Below, piece after piece: positions 44,562 to 53,219 of a stretch of DNA of 64,000 nucleotides (the stretch's first letter is position 1; every line of letters begins with the position of its first letter). The notes beneath the pieces were generated by a model that saw only the letters and a list, made by a program, of their open reading frames with translations, was not told the DNA's origin and did not search any database. This stretch comes from Streptomyces sp. NBC_01317 (GTDB taxonomy: Bacteria > Actinomycetota > Actinomycetes > Streptomycetales > Streptomycetaceae): the NCBI RefSeq assembly GCF_035961655.1, contig NZ_CP108393.1:124001-188000 (forward strand), in the 5' to 3' direction. Both the position numbers and the translations under genes were made by a program.

Positions 44562-44738
44562 CCGACCCGACAGGGCGGACGCGCGCCGGACCTCCGACGG
44601 ACGCCGCCGGGGGTCCGGCGCAGCCGTTCCCGCAGCCGTTTCCCTGGTCACCTTTCCCGCACCTGGCGCGACGCCACGGATACCCTGCGTCATCGGCGTT
44701 AAAATAGCTCACACATTCGATTATTCGGGCTTACGCTG

Positions 44739-45374
44739 GTGCACATGTCCGTACATCTCCAGCCTTCACTCTTCGAGCAGTCCGAGGACGTACGCCTGGG
44801 TCCGCTCGGCGGCCTCCGGCGCACCACGCTGGGCGACGGGGCGTGGATCGATCTCCTCCCCGGCTGGCTGAGCGGCGCGGACACACTCTTCGGGGAACTG
44901 GTGGCCGGCGTGCCGTGGCACGCCGAGCGGCGCCGGATGTACGACCGCGAGGTGGCCGTACCGCGCCTGCTGTCGTTCTACCGGGCCGGGGACGCCCTCC
45001 CCCACCCCGTCCTGGACGAGGCGCGCACCGCCCTGGGCGTCCACTACGCGGCCGAGCTGCGTGAGCCGTTCGCCACGGCGGGGCTCTGCTACTACCGGGA
45101 CGGCCGGGACAGCGTCGCCTGGCACGGCGACCGGACCGGGCGCGGCTCCACGGAAGACACCATGGTCGCGATCCTCTCGGTCGGGGAGCCGCGCGACCTC
45201 ACGCTGCGGCCGCGCGGGGGCGGCGGCACCACGAGGCGGGTGCCGCTGGGGCACGGCGACCTGATCGTGATGGGCGGCTCGTGCCAGCGGACCTGGGAAC
45301 ACGCGATCCCGAAGACCACACGCGGCGTCGGCCCCCGGATCAGTGTCCAGTTCCGCCCGCAGGGCGTCAGCTGA
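44739..45374 (+). CDS. AlkB-type Fe(II)/2-oxoglutarate DNA/RNA demethylase
   Basis: A 211-aa dioxygenase with iron ligands His and Asp in AWHGDRTG, distal His in TWEHAIPKT and the 2-oxoglutarate Arg pair in GPRISVQFRPQ. It likely removes alkyl lesions (1-methyladenine or 3-methylcytosine type) from nucleic acids. The size fits the short AlkB group. The start is GTG 44739 or ATG 44745. The upstream region is unusually AT-rich for this genome. Confidence 0.88.
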   Translation: MHMSVHLQPSLFEQSEDVRLGPLGGLRRTTLGDGAWIDLLPGWLSGADTLFGELVAGVPWHAERRRMYDREVAVPRLLSFYRAGDALPHPVLDEARTALGVHYAAELREPFATAGLCYYRDGRDSVAWHGDRTGRGSTEDTMVAILSVGEPRDLTLRPRGGGGTTRRVPLGHGDLIVMGGSCQRTWEHAIPKTTRGVGPRISVQFRPQGVS

Positions 45375-45405
45375 GTCCCGCCGGACAGGCCCCCGGCCCT
45401 GGGTC

Positions 45406-46122
45406 TTAGGCCCCGCCCTGGAATTCGAGCGACATCTGGAAGTGCTCGGGGTCGAGCAGGCTGACGACGTGCTCGACGAAGAAGCCGTCCGACGCGAAGC
45501 TGGTGCGCTGCGCGTCCAGGAACCAGTCGCCCGGCTCCCGCCGCAGCAGCTCCGCCTCCCGCGCGTTGATCCGGCGCCCGCCGAGGCGCTGCTCCCCGTG
45601 GTCGGGGTGGAGTCCGGCCTGCCGCATGACCTCCGTGAGCGACATCTCGGCCGGCCCCTGCCTCGGCAGCTCCCGTACCCCGGGAACGGGGGGCAGGAAG
45701 CTGCGTTCGTACGACACCACGCAGCCCTCCTCGGTCAGCTCCCGGATCCGCGCGACCCGGACGAAGACGGGGGAATCCACGCCCAGCCGCTCGGCCAGCG
45801 CGTCGTCGTTGACCTCCTCGACGGCGATCGTCTGGACCCGGGAGGAGATGCCCTGGGTGGCCAGGGCGTGCGCCCACCCCAGGGGCGTGTCCAGGGGTTG
45901 GCCGTCGAAGAGTACGTACGACCCCTTGCCGCTCCGGGTGACGATCAGGCCGGCTTCGCTCAGTTCCGCCAGGGCGGCGCGCACGGTGGTACGGCTCACG
46001 GAGAAACGCTGGGCCAGGGCCTTCTCACCCGGCAGCTGCTCACCGGCCCGCCGTCCACCGCTGCGGATCTCCTTGGCCAGCGCCTCGGAGATCTTCTGAT
46101 GCTTGAGCCAGATTCCGGTCAT
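45406..46122 (-). CDS. GntR-family (HutC/UTRA) regulator
   Basis: A 238-aa repressor. The N-terminal winged helix is ISEALAKEIRSGGRRAGEQLPGEKALAQRFSVSRTTVRAALAELSEAGLI and the C-terminal UTRA domain LSLTEVMRQAGLHPDHGEQRLGGRRI senses a small effector. It is transcribed with, and downstream of, the NCS1 permease gene on the same strand, 66 bases away. A GTCTAGAC palindrome in the permease promoter matches HutC-type operators, so it probably controls the permease operon. Confidence 0.88.
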   Translation of the reverse strand: MTGIWLKHQKISEALAKEIRSGGRRAGEQLPGEKALAQRFSVSRTTVRAALAELSEAGLIVTRSGKGSYVLFDGQPLDTPLGWAHALATQGISSRVQTIAVEEVNDDALAERLGVDSPVFVRVARIRELTEEGCVVSYERSFLPPVPGVRELPRQGPAEMSLTEVMRQAGLHPDHGEQRLGGRRINAREAELLRREPGDWFLDAQRTSFASDGFFVEHVVSLLDPEHFQMSLEFQGGA

Positions 46123-46188
46123 GTCGTTTCTCCCGCGAGCTTCTCGGGGTGTTGGGTCCGGGGCGGTGCCGGCCGTCCCGTACGGAAC

Positions 46189-47709
46189 TCATACGGGCAG
46201 CTTGTCCCCGATCGTCGCCGGCCGCCGCTCCTGGGCGCGCACCCGGCCGCGCGCGAGGAGCAGATATCCGGCGAAGCAGAGCACCAGGGCGGCCAGCACG
46301 CCCAGGTTGGCGAAGGCCCAGGAGCCGGTCTTGCCGCCCAGGCCGAAGGGGCCGAGCAGGTAGCCCTGCCAGTTGAGCCAACTGGCTGCGGCGTTGGTGA
46401 CGAGACCCCAGCCGAGCGCGGTGGCGACGACCGTGAGCACCAGGGGCACCCACGCGAAATCGCCGTAGCGGCCACGGGGGCGGTACAGGTCGAGGTCGTC
46501 GTACGGCCGGCGGCGCAGCAGCAGGTCGGCGAGCATCACCCCGCACCAGGCCGCCACGGGGACGCCGAGGGTGGTCAGGAAGCCGATGAACTGGCCGAGG
46601 AAGTTGTCGGCGAAGAAGACGATGTAGACCGATCCCGCGATCATGAGGACGCCGTCGAACAGGGCGGCGAGGTAGCGGGGCACCCGCAGGCCCGCCGAGA
46701 GCAGCGCGAGCCCCGAGGAGTAGATGTCCAGCACCGCGCCGCCGACCAGGCCGAGGACGGCGACGATCGCGAACGGGACCAGGAACCAGGTGGGCAGGAT
46801 CGTGGTGAGCGCGCCGATGGGGTCGGCGGCGATGGCCGTGTTGAGGCTCTTGGAGGAGCCCGCCAGCAGCAGGCCGAAGATGAGCAGGATCACCGGTGCC
46901 ACGGAGGCGCCCACGGTGGTCCAGCCGATCACTCCGCGCGTCGAGGAGCGGCGGGGCAGGTAGCGGGAGTAGTCGGCGGCGGCGTTGACCCAGCCGAGGC
47001 CGAAGCCGGTCAGCAGGAAGACGAGCGCGCCGATGAACTCCTCGGCGGAGCCGCCGGGGAGGGCGCTGACGGTGTGCCAGTGGATGTGGTCGGCGACGAG
47101 CCCGATGTAGACGAGGGTGAGAACGGCCGTGACCACGGTGATCACGGTCTGGAGCCGCATGATGAGGTCGAAGCCCATCACGCCGCCGACCACGACGAGC
47201 GCGCTGATGAGGATCAGCGCGATGATCTTGGTCTCGGTCCCGCCGCCCCAGCCGAGCCGTCCGAGGACGGTCGCGGTGGCGAGGGTGGCCAGCGAGGTGA
47301 GGACGGTCTCCCAGCCGACGGTGAGCACCCAGGAGACGACCGACGGCAGCCGGTTGCCGTGCACGCCGTAGGCGGCGCGGCTGAGCACCATCGTCGGCGC
47401 GGAGCCGCGTTTGCCGGCGACCGCGATGAAGCCGCAGAGGAGGAAGGAGACGATGATGCCGACCAGCCCGGCGATCAGGGCCTGCCAGAAGGAGATGCCG
47501 AAGCCGAGCGCGAAGGCGCCGTAACTGAGGCCGAGAATGGAGACGTTGGCCCCGAACCAGGGCCAGAAGAGCTGACGGGGGGTGCCCTTGCGCTCCGCGT
47601 CGCCGATCACGTCCAGACCGTGGGTCTCCACCTGGATCTGTCGCCCTGACCCGGAACCGGAGTCGGGTCCCGGGCCGGAGCCGGAGCCGCTGTCGAGAGT
47701 GCCTGCCAT
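46189..47709 (-). CDS. NCS1-family cytosine/purine permease
   Basis: A 506-aa transporter with about twelve hydrophobic helices. An N-terminal Ser/Gly-rich stretch precedes LFWPWFGANVSILGLSYGAF, and the family motifs continue with ALVFLLTGFGLGWVNAAADYSRYLP and PAAWCGVMLADL-like helices. NCS1 carriers import cytosine, purines, hydantoins or thiamine-related compounds by cation symport. The nucleobase choice is unclear. The promoter has consensus boxes and a GntR operator, and the regulator gene follows. Confidence 0.9.
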   Translation of the reverse strand: MAGTLDSGSGSGPGPDSGSGSGRQIQVETHGLDVIGDAERKGTPRQLFWPWFGANVSILGLSYGAFALGFGISFWQALIAGLVGIIVSFLLCGFIAVAGKRGSAPTMVLSRAAYGVHGNRLPSVVSWVLTVGWETVLTSLATLATATVLGRLGWGGGTETKIIALILISALVVVGGVMGFDLIMRLQTVITVVTAVLTLVYIGLVADHIHWHTVSALPGGSAEEFIGALVFLLTGFGLGWVNAAADYSRYLPRRSSTRGVIGWTTVGASVAPVILLIFGLLLAGSSKSLNTAIAADPIGALTTILPTWFLVPFAIVAVLGLVGGAVLDIYSSGLALLSAGLRVPRYLAALFDGVLMIAGSVYIVFFADNFLGQFIGFLTTLGVPVAAWCGVMLADLLLRRRPYDDLDLYRPRGRYGDFAWVPLVLTVVATALGWGLVTNAAASWLNWQGYLLGPFGLGGKTGSWAFANLGVLAALVLCFAGYLLLARGRVRAQERRPATIGDKLPV

Positions 47710-47722
47710 CGCCGACCTGCCT

Positions 47723-47770
47723 GTCTAGACGTGTTCAGTCGAGAATAGGATGGGTATCTCACGTCGTCAA
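47723..47770 (-). promoter_or_regulatory. Permease promoter with GntR-type operator
   Basis: On the minus strand TTGACG (47770-47765) and TATTCT (47747-47742) are separated by 17 bases, a near-consensus vegetative promoter. The palindrome GTCTAGAC (47723-47730) lies at about +5 to +12. It matches the core of HutC/DasR-class GntR sites, so binding would block elongation or open-complex escape. Confidence 0.78.
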
Positions 47771-47804
47771 CAAGCCGTCAAGGACAGGCGCTGGTGGGAG
47801 CGGT

Positions 47805-48443
47805 TCAGCCGCAGTGGTACGTGAAGCGCGTGGCGGCCGAATGGCGGGTCGGCGCCGTGACGCGCAGTTCCGCGTCGGCGCGGTAGTCCCCCCGGCCCCG
47901 GAACGTCCACAACAGGTGCAGCTCGGCCTGTTCCTGGCCGCGCGCCAGCTGCTCGCGCAGCTCGCCCGAGGTGGTGCCGTCGCTGCGTATCCACCGGTAG
48001 GTCACGGTCCCGGGACGGCCGTCGGTCCGCACCACGCCCACGATGTCCGCCGTCCCGTCGCAGCCGGGGCGGCCCCCGGCGGTGTGCACCGCCACGTCCC
48101 GCACGGCCACGGTGGTGCCGTACCGCTGCCAGGCGAGGAAGGCCAGCACGGCGAGCAGGACGACGGCGCCCAGGAGGTAGCGGCGCGGGCCGCGGCGGCG
48201 GGCCGTCCGGGGCGGCGCGGAGTCCGGCCCGGCCGGCAGGCCGTGCCACCGGGCGGCTGTGGTGTCACTCATCCGGTGGGTACGGTCGAGCGCCGTCACC
48301 CCGGGGCCGAAGCGCAGGACGCCGCCCTCCACCCGGTCGGGCGGCACGCTGCCGGGTCCTTCGAACCACTGGCTGCCCAGCGCGGTGGCGCTGTACGCCT
48401 CGTCGTCCCCGGCCCTGTCGTACGGACCACGTGTTCCGGTCAT
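47805..48443 (-). CDS. Single-pass membrane protein coupled to the Ser/Thr kinase
   Basis: A 212-aa protein. An acidic N-terminal half of about 80 residues has Thr/Ser sites and no clear fold. A membrane segment follows, RYLLGAVVLLAVLAFLAW, and then an exported beta-rich domain of about 100 residues (GCDGTADIVGVVRTDGRPGTVTYRWIRSDGTTS). The latter resembles the extracellular domain at the end of the kinase. Its ATG overlaps the kinase stop codon (ATGA), so the two are made together. It is a likely kinase substrate or co-sensor (inference). No known family name. Confidence 0.75.
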   Translation of the reverse strand: MTGTRGPYDRAGDDEAYSATALGSQWFEGPGSVPPDRVEGGVLRFGPGVTALDRTHRMSDTTAARWHGLPAGPDSAPPRTARRRGPRRYLLGAVVLLAVLAFLAWQRYGTTVAVRDVAVHTAGGRPGCDGTADIVGVVRTDGRPGTVTYRWIRSDGTTSGELREQLARGQEQAELHLLWTFRGRGDYRADAELRVTAPTRHSAATRFTYHCG

Positions 48444-50107
48444 GCGGCGGAACACCCCCGTCCGATCTGGATCTGCTGCGAGGAACCGCCGGTCGCGGCG
48501 GCCGGATCCGTGGTGGCCCGCACACCCCAGAAGCAGACCTTCGCGTTCTCGGCGAACGTGTGGTCCAGCGCGAGGGTGTAGCGCGTCGCGCCGCTGCGTT
48601 CGAAGGTCGTGGAGCCGTCCGGCGTGCCCAACTCCCCCTGGGCGGTGCCCGCGAACCAGGTGACCACGACGCTCACGGGACCGGGGCCGTCCGTGGCGAT
48701 GTCGAGGTTGGCGGTGGCGCCGGAGTCGCCGGACCGCCGCAGCCCCGAGACGGAGACGGACGTGACCTTCACCGGGGGTGTGGCGGGCGGGGAGACGACG
48801 GGTTCGCCGGAGGGTTCGCCCGACGGCTTCCCGGACGGCGGGGGTTCGGGGGCTGTGGTGTCGGTGGCATCCGGGGCCGGTTCGGAGAGGGTGGGTGGGG
48901 GCGCACCGGGTTCGTCGGCCGGTCCGCCGGACGGGTCGGGTGAGGCGCTGCCGGACGGGAGCGGGCTCCCGGAGCCGGACGGGCCCACCGAGGAGCTGGG
49001 CGTCCCGGCGCCGGACGGGCCGGTGACGGACGGTAGCGCGCTGGTGGTGGCGACGGACTGCGCCGTGGTCCGCCGGGGCGCGTCCTCGGTGGCGCCCGCC
49101 GCGACGGCGACCACCACCGCGACGACGAGGGCGGCCACACCGGTCAGTACGGCCTTGAGGCCGGGGCGCAGGTGGTGCCCGGCCCCGGCGGCGCCCAGCG
49201 CGGTGGTGGCCAGCGCCGTGGTGCCGGAGGCCTGGCCCGCCGCGGACGGCAGCAGCAGCGGCAGCAGCGCGGCCAGCGCCGCGAGCCGGCCGCGGCCCCG
49301 TTCCTCCCAGTCGGGTCCGTAGGCCGCCCCGGCGATCTCCTCCAGCTCCGCCACGAAGGCCTCGGCGTCCTCGGGGCGGTCTCCCGGGTCCTTCGCGAGC
49401 CCGCGCCGGATCAGCGGACGTAGCGCCTCCGGGGTCTCGTCCTCGGGGATGGGCGCCTCGATGTGCTGGAGCGCCAGTTCGGCGAAGTTCTCGCCCCGGA
49501 ACGGCTTGTGGCCCGTGAGGCATTCGTAGAAGGTCGCGGTCGCCGCGTACACGTCGGCGGCCGGCGAGGCGGGTTCGCCGTGCCACTGCTCGGGGGCCAT
49601 GTACGAGGGGGTCCCGGCGACGCCCGGGGTCGTACCCCGGGCGGTGGCGATGCCGAAGTCGACCAGCTTGGACGAGCCGTCGGCCGCGACGAGGACGTTC
49701 TCCGGCTTGTAGTCGCGGTGCACGACGCCGCCGCGGTGGGCGGCGGCCAGCCCGAGCAGCGAGCCCTTGAGGACCGTGAGCGCCGCCTCGGGGCCGGTGG
49801 GTCCCTCGCGCAGCAGCAGGGCGCGCAGGGCGATGCCGTCCACGAGTTCCATCACGATGGCGGCGCCCGGCGGCGCTTCGACGTATTCGTACAGCCCGAC
49901 GACGTACGGCGAGCCGAGCGCCCCGAGCAGGCGTGCCTCCGCGCGGAACCGCTGGACGAAGCCGCCGTCCGTGCGCAGGCTCTCGCTGAGGTACTTGACA
50001 GCGACGGGCACGCCGGTGCCGTCGTGCACGGCGAGGACGACGCGTCCGCTGCCGCCGGAGCCCAGCTCCCGGGACTCGGTGTACCCGGGGACCGTCCACG
50101 CGTTCAC
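48440..50107 (-). CDS. Membrane Ser/Thr protein kinase (PknB-like) with extracellular domain
   Basis: A 555-aa eukaryote-type kinase. The kinase domain (residues about 8-265) contains GSGGSGRVVLA, the ATP Lys in VAVKYLSE, catalytic loop HRDYKPENVL, DFG in VDFGIATARG and APEQ. A Leu/Ala-rich helix then leads to a membrane span (VLTGVAALVVAVVVAVAAG) and a long Ser/Pro/Gly spacer. The C-terminal beta domain (VSVVVTWFAGTAQGELGTPDGSTTFERSG) faces outside. HRD reads HRDY, otherwise the active site is intact. GTG 50107 is behind GGGGGAG. The next gene overlaps by four bases. Confidence 0.92.
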   Translation of the reverse strand: MNAWTVPGYTESRELGSGGSGRVVLAVHDGTGVPVAVKYLSESLRTDGGFVQRFRAEARLLGALGSPYVVGLYEYVEAPPGAAIVMELVDGIALRALLLREGPTGPEAALTVLKGSLLGLAAAHRGGVVHRDYKPENVLVAADGSSKLVDFGIATARGTTPGVAGTPSYMAPEQWHGEPASPAADVYAATATFYECLTGHKPFRGENFAELALQHIEAPIPEDETPEALRPLIRRGLAKDPGDRPEDAEAFVAELEEIAGAAYGPDWEERGRGRLAALAALLPLLLPSAAGQASGTTALATTALGAAGAGHHLRPGLKAVLTGVAALVVAVVVAVAAGATEDAPRRTTAQSVATTSALPSVTGPSGAGTPSSSVGPSGSGSPLPSGSASPDPSGGPADEPGAPPPTLSEPAPDATDTTAPEPPPSGKPSGEPSGEPVVSPPATPPVKVTSVSVSGLRRSGDSGATANLDIATDGPGPVSVVVTWFAGTAQGELGTPDGSTTFERSGATRYTLALDHTFAENAKVCFWGVRATTDPAAATGGSSQQIQIGRGCSAA

Positions 50108-50339
50108 CGGACTCCCCCGGTGGCGAGGCGGTTCCGCCCATGCCTGCTGCTCATCGTGTCCCCCGCCTGACAACCGCCCCGGTGGCGACCGTCGTTGTCC
50201 GCCTCTGCGCCGGGGCCGTACCTCCACGACCCTGGCACGGCGGCCCGTGTCCCGTCCCCCACGCAGACACGATCCGGTCGCGGCCGGTTCCCGCGAGGGC
50301 GCGGCCACGGACCGGCGGGCCCGGTTCCGTGGTCCCGGC

Positions 50340-50951
50340 TCAGTAGTCCCCGCCCCCGCCGCCCCCGCAGCTGTGGCCCCCGTCTGAGTCGCCGTGCCCG
50401 TGCGAGTCCGCGTCCCTGTCGAGGGCCTTCGCCATCCGCAGCAGGGTCCTGCCGAGGCCGGACGGCAGGGTCGCGGCCGTGACCGTGGCACGGAACCGCG
50501 CGTCCGGGAGCGCGGCGGGGCCCTCGAAGACGTACGCCGGGAGGGTCCCCTCCCGGCGGGCGGACTCCAGGTGGCGGCGTCCGGCCCGGGTGAGGCCGTA
50601 CCGCCGGGTGAGCAGACCGTACGAGACGAGCCGGTCCCCGATCCGCTCCGTCACGGGGTCGTTGGCCACGCCCACGAGCACGGCGGCCAGTCCCCTCCCC
50701 CGCGGGCACAGCGCGATCAGTGCCTCCTCGACGGGATGCCCGGCCGGGCCGGCCGGCGCCCCCGCGTCGTACGGGACGGCCCGCACCCGGGAGCCGAGCA
50801 CACGGACCAGGCCCCGGTCCCGCAGCCCGGTCAGCGCGGTCTCGGCCACCCGCCGGGGGCCGCCGGCGAGATGGGCGATGTCGTACGGATCCAGTTCCGG
50901 TACCGCTGCCGGAACCGCGGGCCGAACACGTCGTCGGAACAAGGCCGCCAT
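50340..50951 (-). CDS. TIGR04222-domain protein with Gly/Cys-rich tail
   Basis: A 203-aa protein with the TIGR04222 pattern LDPYDIAHLAGGPRRVAETALTGLRDRGLVRV, then a second helical repeat (HPVEEALIALCPRG and LVSYGLLTRRYGLTRAGRRHLESARR). The tail is Asp/His/Gly-rich and ends SCGGGGGGDY, as in many members. The function is unknown. No transmembrane part is visible in this copy, unlike longer members. It lies upstream of the kinase on the same strand. Confidence 0.72.
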   Translation of the reverse strand: MAALFRRRVRPAVPAAVPELDPYDIAHLAGGPRRVAETALTGLRDRGLVRVLGSRVRAVPYDAGAPAGPAGHPVEEALIALCPRGRGLAAVLVGVANDPVTERIGDRLVSYGLLTRRYGLTRAGRRHLESARREGTLPAYVFEGPAALPDARFRATVTAATLPSGLGRTLLRMAKALDRDADSHGHGDSDGGHSCGGGGGGDY

Positions 50952-51135
50952 GGAAGATCCCCCGTTCGTCCAGGTGGTGTCCTGCTTCCAGTGTCGTCCC
51001 GGCAGGTCACCCCCAGGCCACGATCCGGTCGGCGTTGTGTCCCGGACAGGTAACCGGCTGAGGAATCAAGGGGGTTGCGCACGTGTGAGGATTAGGCGCT
51101 CCGGCAGAGACGGAGCACGCACCACGAGGAGATCC

Positions 51136-51744
51136 ATGTTGTTCCGCAAGCGCACAGGGACGATCGCGGCGACGGCCGTCATAGGCGCGATGCTGCTGAC
51201 GGCGTGCGGCGACGGTACGGGCGGGACCTCGGACCGCGCCGCGACCGCCGGCCGGGCCCTGCTCGGGAACCTGAGCTTCCTGTCGGGCACCGCCAAGGAG
51301 AACCACGCGCCGGCGAGGACGGGTGACTGGGCGAACGTGCCCGGCACGCCGGTCGTGTCGGAGGTGGCGAAGAAGTGGGTGCAGCTGACCGCCGTCACGA
51401 CGGGGAGCCCGGACTCGAACGTCGTCAACGGCGCCGGATTCACGCTGTACCGCTTCGACAAGGACGGGGCGAGCCCCTCGAAGTCGAACTGCGACGACAC
51501 CTGCACCGACACCTGGCCGCCGGTGCTCATCGCCCCGAAGGGGAAGATCTTCGTCGACGGGGTCAAGGAGTCCGACGTGGGTGTGGTCAAGCGGGCGGAC
51601 GGAAGCCTCCAGGTGACCCTGTCGGGACAGCCTGTCTACCGGTACAGCGAGGACATGGAGCCCGGGGACGTCAAGGGGTACGGGGTGGACGACACCTGGT
51701 TCAGCGTCACGCCGGACGGCATGGCGGGGGTCGAGGCGAACTGA
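51136..51744 (+). CDS. Secreted lipoprotein with Y-x-(FWY)-x-x-D repeat motif (COG4315-like)
   Basis: A 202-aa lipoprotein with lipobox LLTACG. The exported part has two similar units, each with a Tyr-x-Phe-x-x-Asp-like motif: FTLYRFDKDGASPSKSNCDDTCTDTWPPV and GQPVYRYSEDMEPGDVKG. A Cys pair between them probably makes a disulfide. This is the pattern of the predicted lipoprotein family COG4315, whose function is not known. The ATG 51136 follows GAGGAG. Confidence 0.78.
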   Translation: MLFRKRTGTIAATAVIGAMLLTACGDGTGGTSDRAATAGRALLGNLSFLSGTAKENHAPARTGDWANVPGTPVVSEVAKKWVQLTAVTTGSPDSNVVNGAGFTLYRFDKDGASPSKSNCDDTCTDTWPPVLIAPKGKIFVDGVKESDVGVVKRADGSLQVTLSGQPVYRYSEDMEPGDVKGYGVDDTWFSVTPDGMAGVEAN

Positions 51745-51930
51745 CCGCCCGCGCCCCCGCCGCCGGTCGTCCCGTACCGGGGGTGGGCGGCGGGACGCCG
51801 GGTACCGGGCCGGGCGCCGGACAGGCCCTGGTCCGTCGGGGGCCGGTGGTGGCGGCCGTACGGGCACTTCCCTCACCCGACCGGGCGCGTCCCGCTTGGC
51901 GGTACGGGCCCGGGGGTCCAGGTTGGGGGG

Positions 51931-52659
51931 ATGTGGCCCCGCAAGATCAGGCAGGGGTTGGCGCTTCTGCCGCTGGCACTGGTGGTGACGTGCGACGCTC
52001 CGGAGAGCAGGACACCGGAGCCACGGCACCCCCATGTCCGGGTCGGGCCGGCGGCGCCCCGTCCTGCCATCATCGGGCGGTCGGTGTGGCACGCGGACGA
52101 GAAGGCGGTACGGGACAAGCCCGCGTACACCGGGGCGGTGGAGATGGTGTTCCTCCATCACACCAACCACTCCAACACCTACGACTGCCGTGCGGACGTG
52201 CCCGGGATGCTGCGCTCCATGCAGGAGCACCACATCCAGGACATGGGGTGGAACGACCTGGGCTACAACTTCGTCGTGGACCGCTGCGGGAACATCTACG
52301 AAGGGCGCGCGGGCGGGGTGGACCGGCCGGTGCGCGGGGCCCACGCGAAGGGGTTCAACGGCCGGACCCTGGGGATCGCGGCGCTCGGCCACTTCGGGAG
52401 CGGCCAGGAGGTGCCGCCCGCGATGCTGAGGTCGATCGCCGCCGTCGCGGCGTGGAAGCTGCCGCGCGGGGTGGACCCCGAGGGGCAGGTGCGGATGGTG
52501 TCCAACAACGACGGGAGCCGCTTCCCGAAGGGAAAGCCCGCGGAGCTGAAGGTGATCTCCGGGCACCGGGACGAGTACGAGACCCAGTGTCCCGGCGAGG
52601 CGCTCTACGAGCAGATCCCCCATCTGCGGCAGATGGTGGCGCGGCTGCGGAAGAGGTGA
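51931..52659 (+). CDS. Secreted PGRP-type N-acetylmuramoyl-L-alanine amidase
   Basis: A 242-aa amidase_2/PGRP protein with a signal-like hydrophobic start and possible lipobox (VVTCD). Zinc residues are His in FLHHTNHSNTYDC, and His and Cys in SGHRDEYETQCPG. A Tyr in GYNFVVDRCGNIYEGR fits the catalytic tetrad. It cleaves the bond between muramic acid and the stem peptide. GTTGGGGGG precedes the ATG. Confidence 0.88.
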   Translation: MWPRKIRQGLALLPLALVVTCDAPESRTPEPRHPHVRVGPAAPRPAIIGRSVWHADEKAVRDKPAYTGAVEMVFLHHTNHSNTYDCRADVPGMLRSMQEHHIQDMGWNDLGYNFVVDRCGNIYEGRAGGVDRPVRGAHAKGFNGRTLGIAALGHFGSGQEVPPAMLRSIAAVAAWKLPRGVDPEGQVRMVSNNDGSRFPKGKPAELKVISGHRDEYETQCPGEALYEQIPHLRQMVARLRKR

Positions 52660-52684
52660 CCGGCGTGGTGCGGTGGCCGACGGG

Positions 52685-52752
52685 CTGACCGCCCTGTCCG
52701 GCCGTACGGGCGGTACATCTGACCGCCCTGCCCGGCCGTAGGGACGGTACGT
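52685..52752 (+). repeat. Two tandem 34-bp direct repeats
   Basis: CTGACCGCCCTGTCCGGCCG at 52685 and its partner at 52719 form two adjacent 34-bp units, identical at 30 positions. The first unit contains ACCGCCC and GGGCGGT arms. They lie between the amidase and the DUF6221-type gene and may be a duplicated operator. Confidence 0.75.
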
Positions 52753-52820
52753 CCGTACCCGGCGGTGACGATACGCTTCCCTCTGCGATCCGGACTCGAC
52801 CGCAAGGGACCGACAGCCTG

Positions 52821-53219
52821 ATGACCGAGCACAACGCGGACCTGGTGGCCTTCGTACGCGCGCGCCTCGACGACGAGGAGCAGCTGGCCGAGGCGGCGGG
52901 AGGCGCCGGGTGGCGCACCCCCCAGGAGTCGCCGGGCGAGGTGCACGACGACCTCGGAGCGATCACCTTCAGCGTCCGGACCCGGGGCTTCGACCAGCAC
53001 ATCGCCCGCCAGGACCCGGCGCGGACCCTTCGGCGTATCGGATCGAGCCGCGTCCTGCTCGACCAGTACGTCCCCCTGGCGGCCCTCGACGTCGACTCCC
53101 CCGCGGCCGACTTCCCGTCGGGCCGCGCGGTCGGCCTCGGCTTCGCCGTACGCCAGTTGGCGGCGGAGCACGCCGACCACCCGGACTACCGGGCGAGTTG
53201 GCTGCCGCGTTTCACTTAG
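52821..53219 (+). CDS. DUF6221-family small protein
   Basis: A 132-aa protein with the pattern LVAFVRARLDDEEQLAEAAGGAGW, then HIARQDPARTLRRIGSSRVLLDQY and LAAEHADHPDYRASWLPRF. This is the layout of DUF6221, abundant in Streptomyces and of unknown function. Its 3' end overlaps the convergent SDR gene by eight bases. Confidence 0.8.
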   Translation: MTEHNADLVAFVRARLDDEEQLAEAAGGAGWRTPQESPGEVHDDLGAITFSVRTRGFDQHIARQDPARTLRRIGSSRVLLDQYVPLAALDVDSPAADFPSGRAVGLGFAVRQLAAEHADHPDYRASWLPRFT

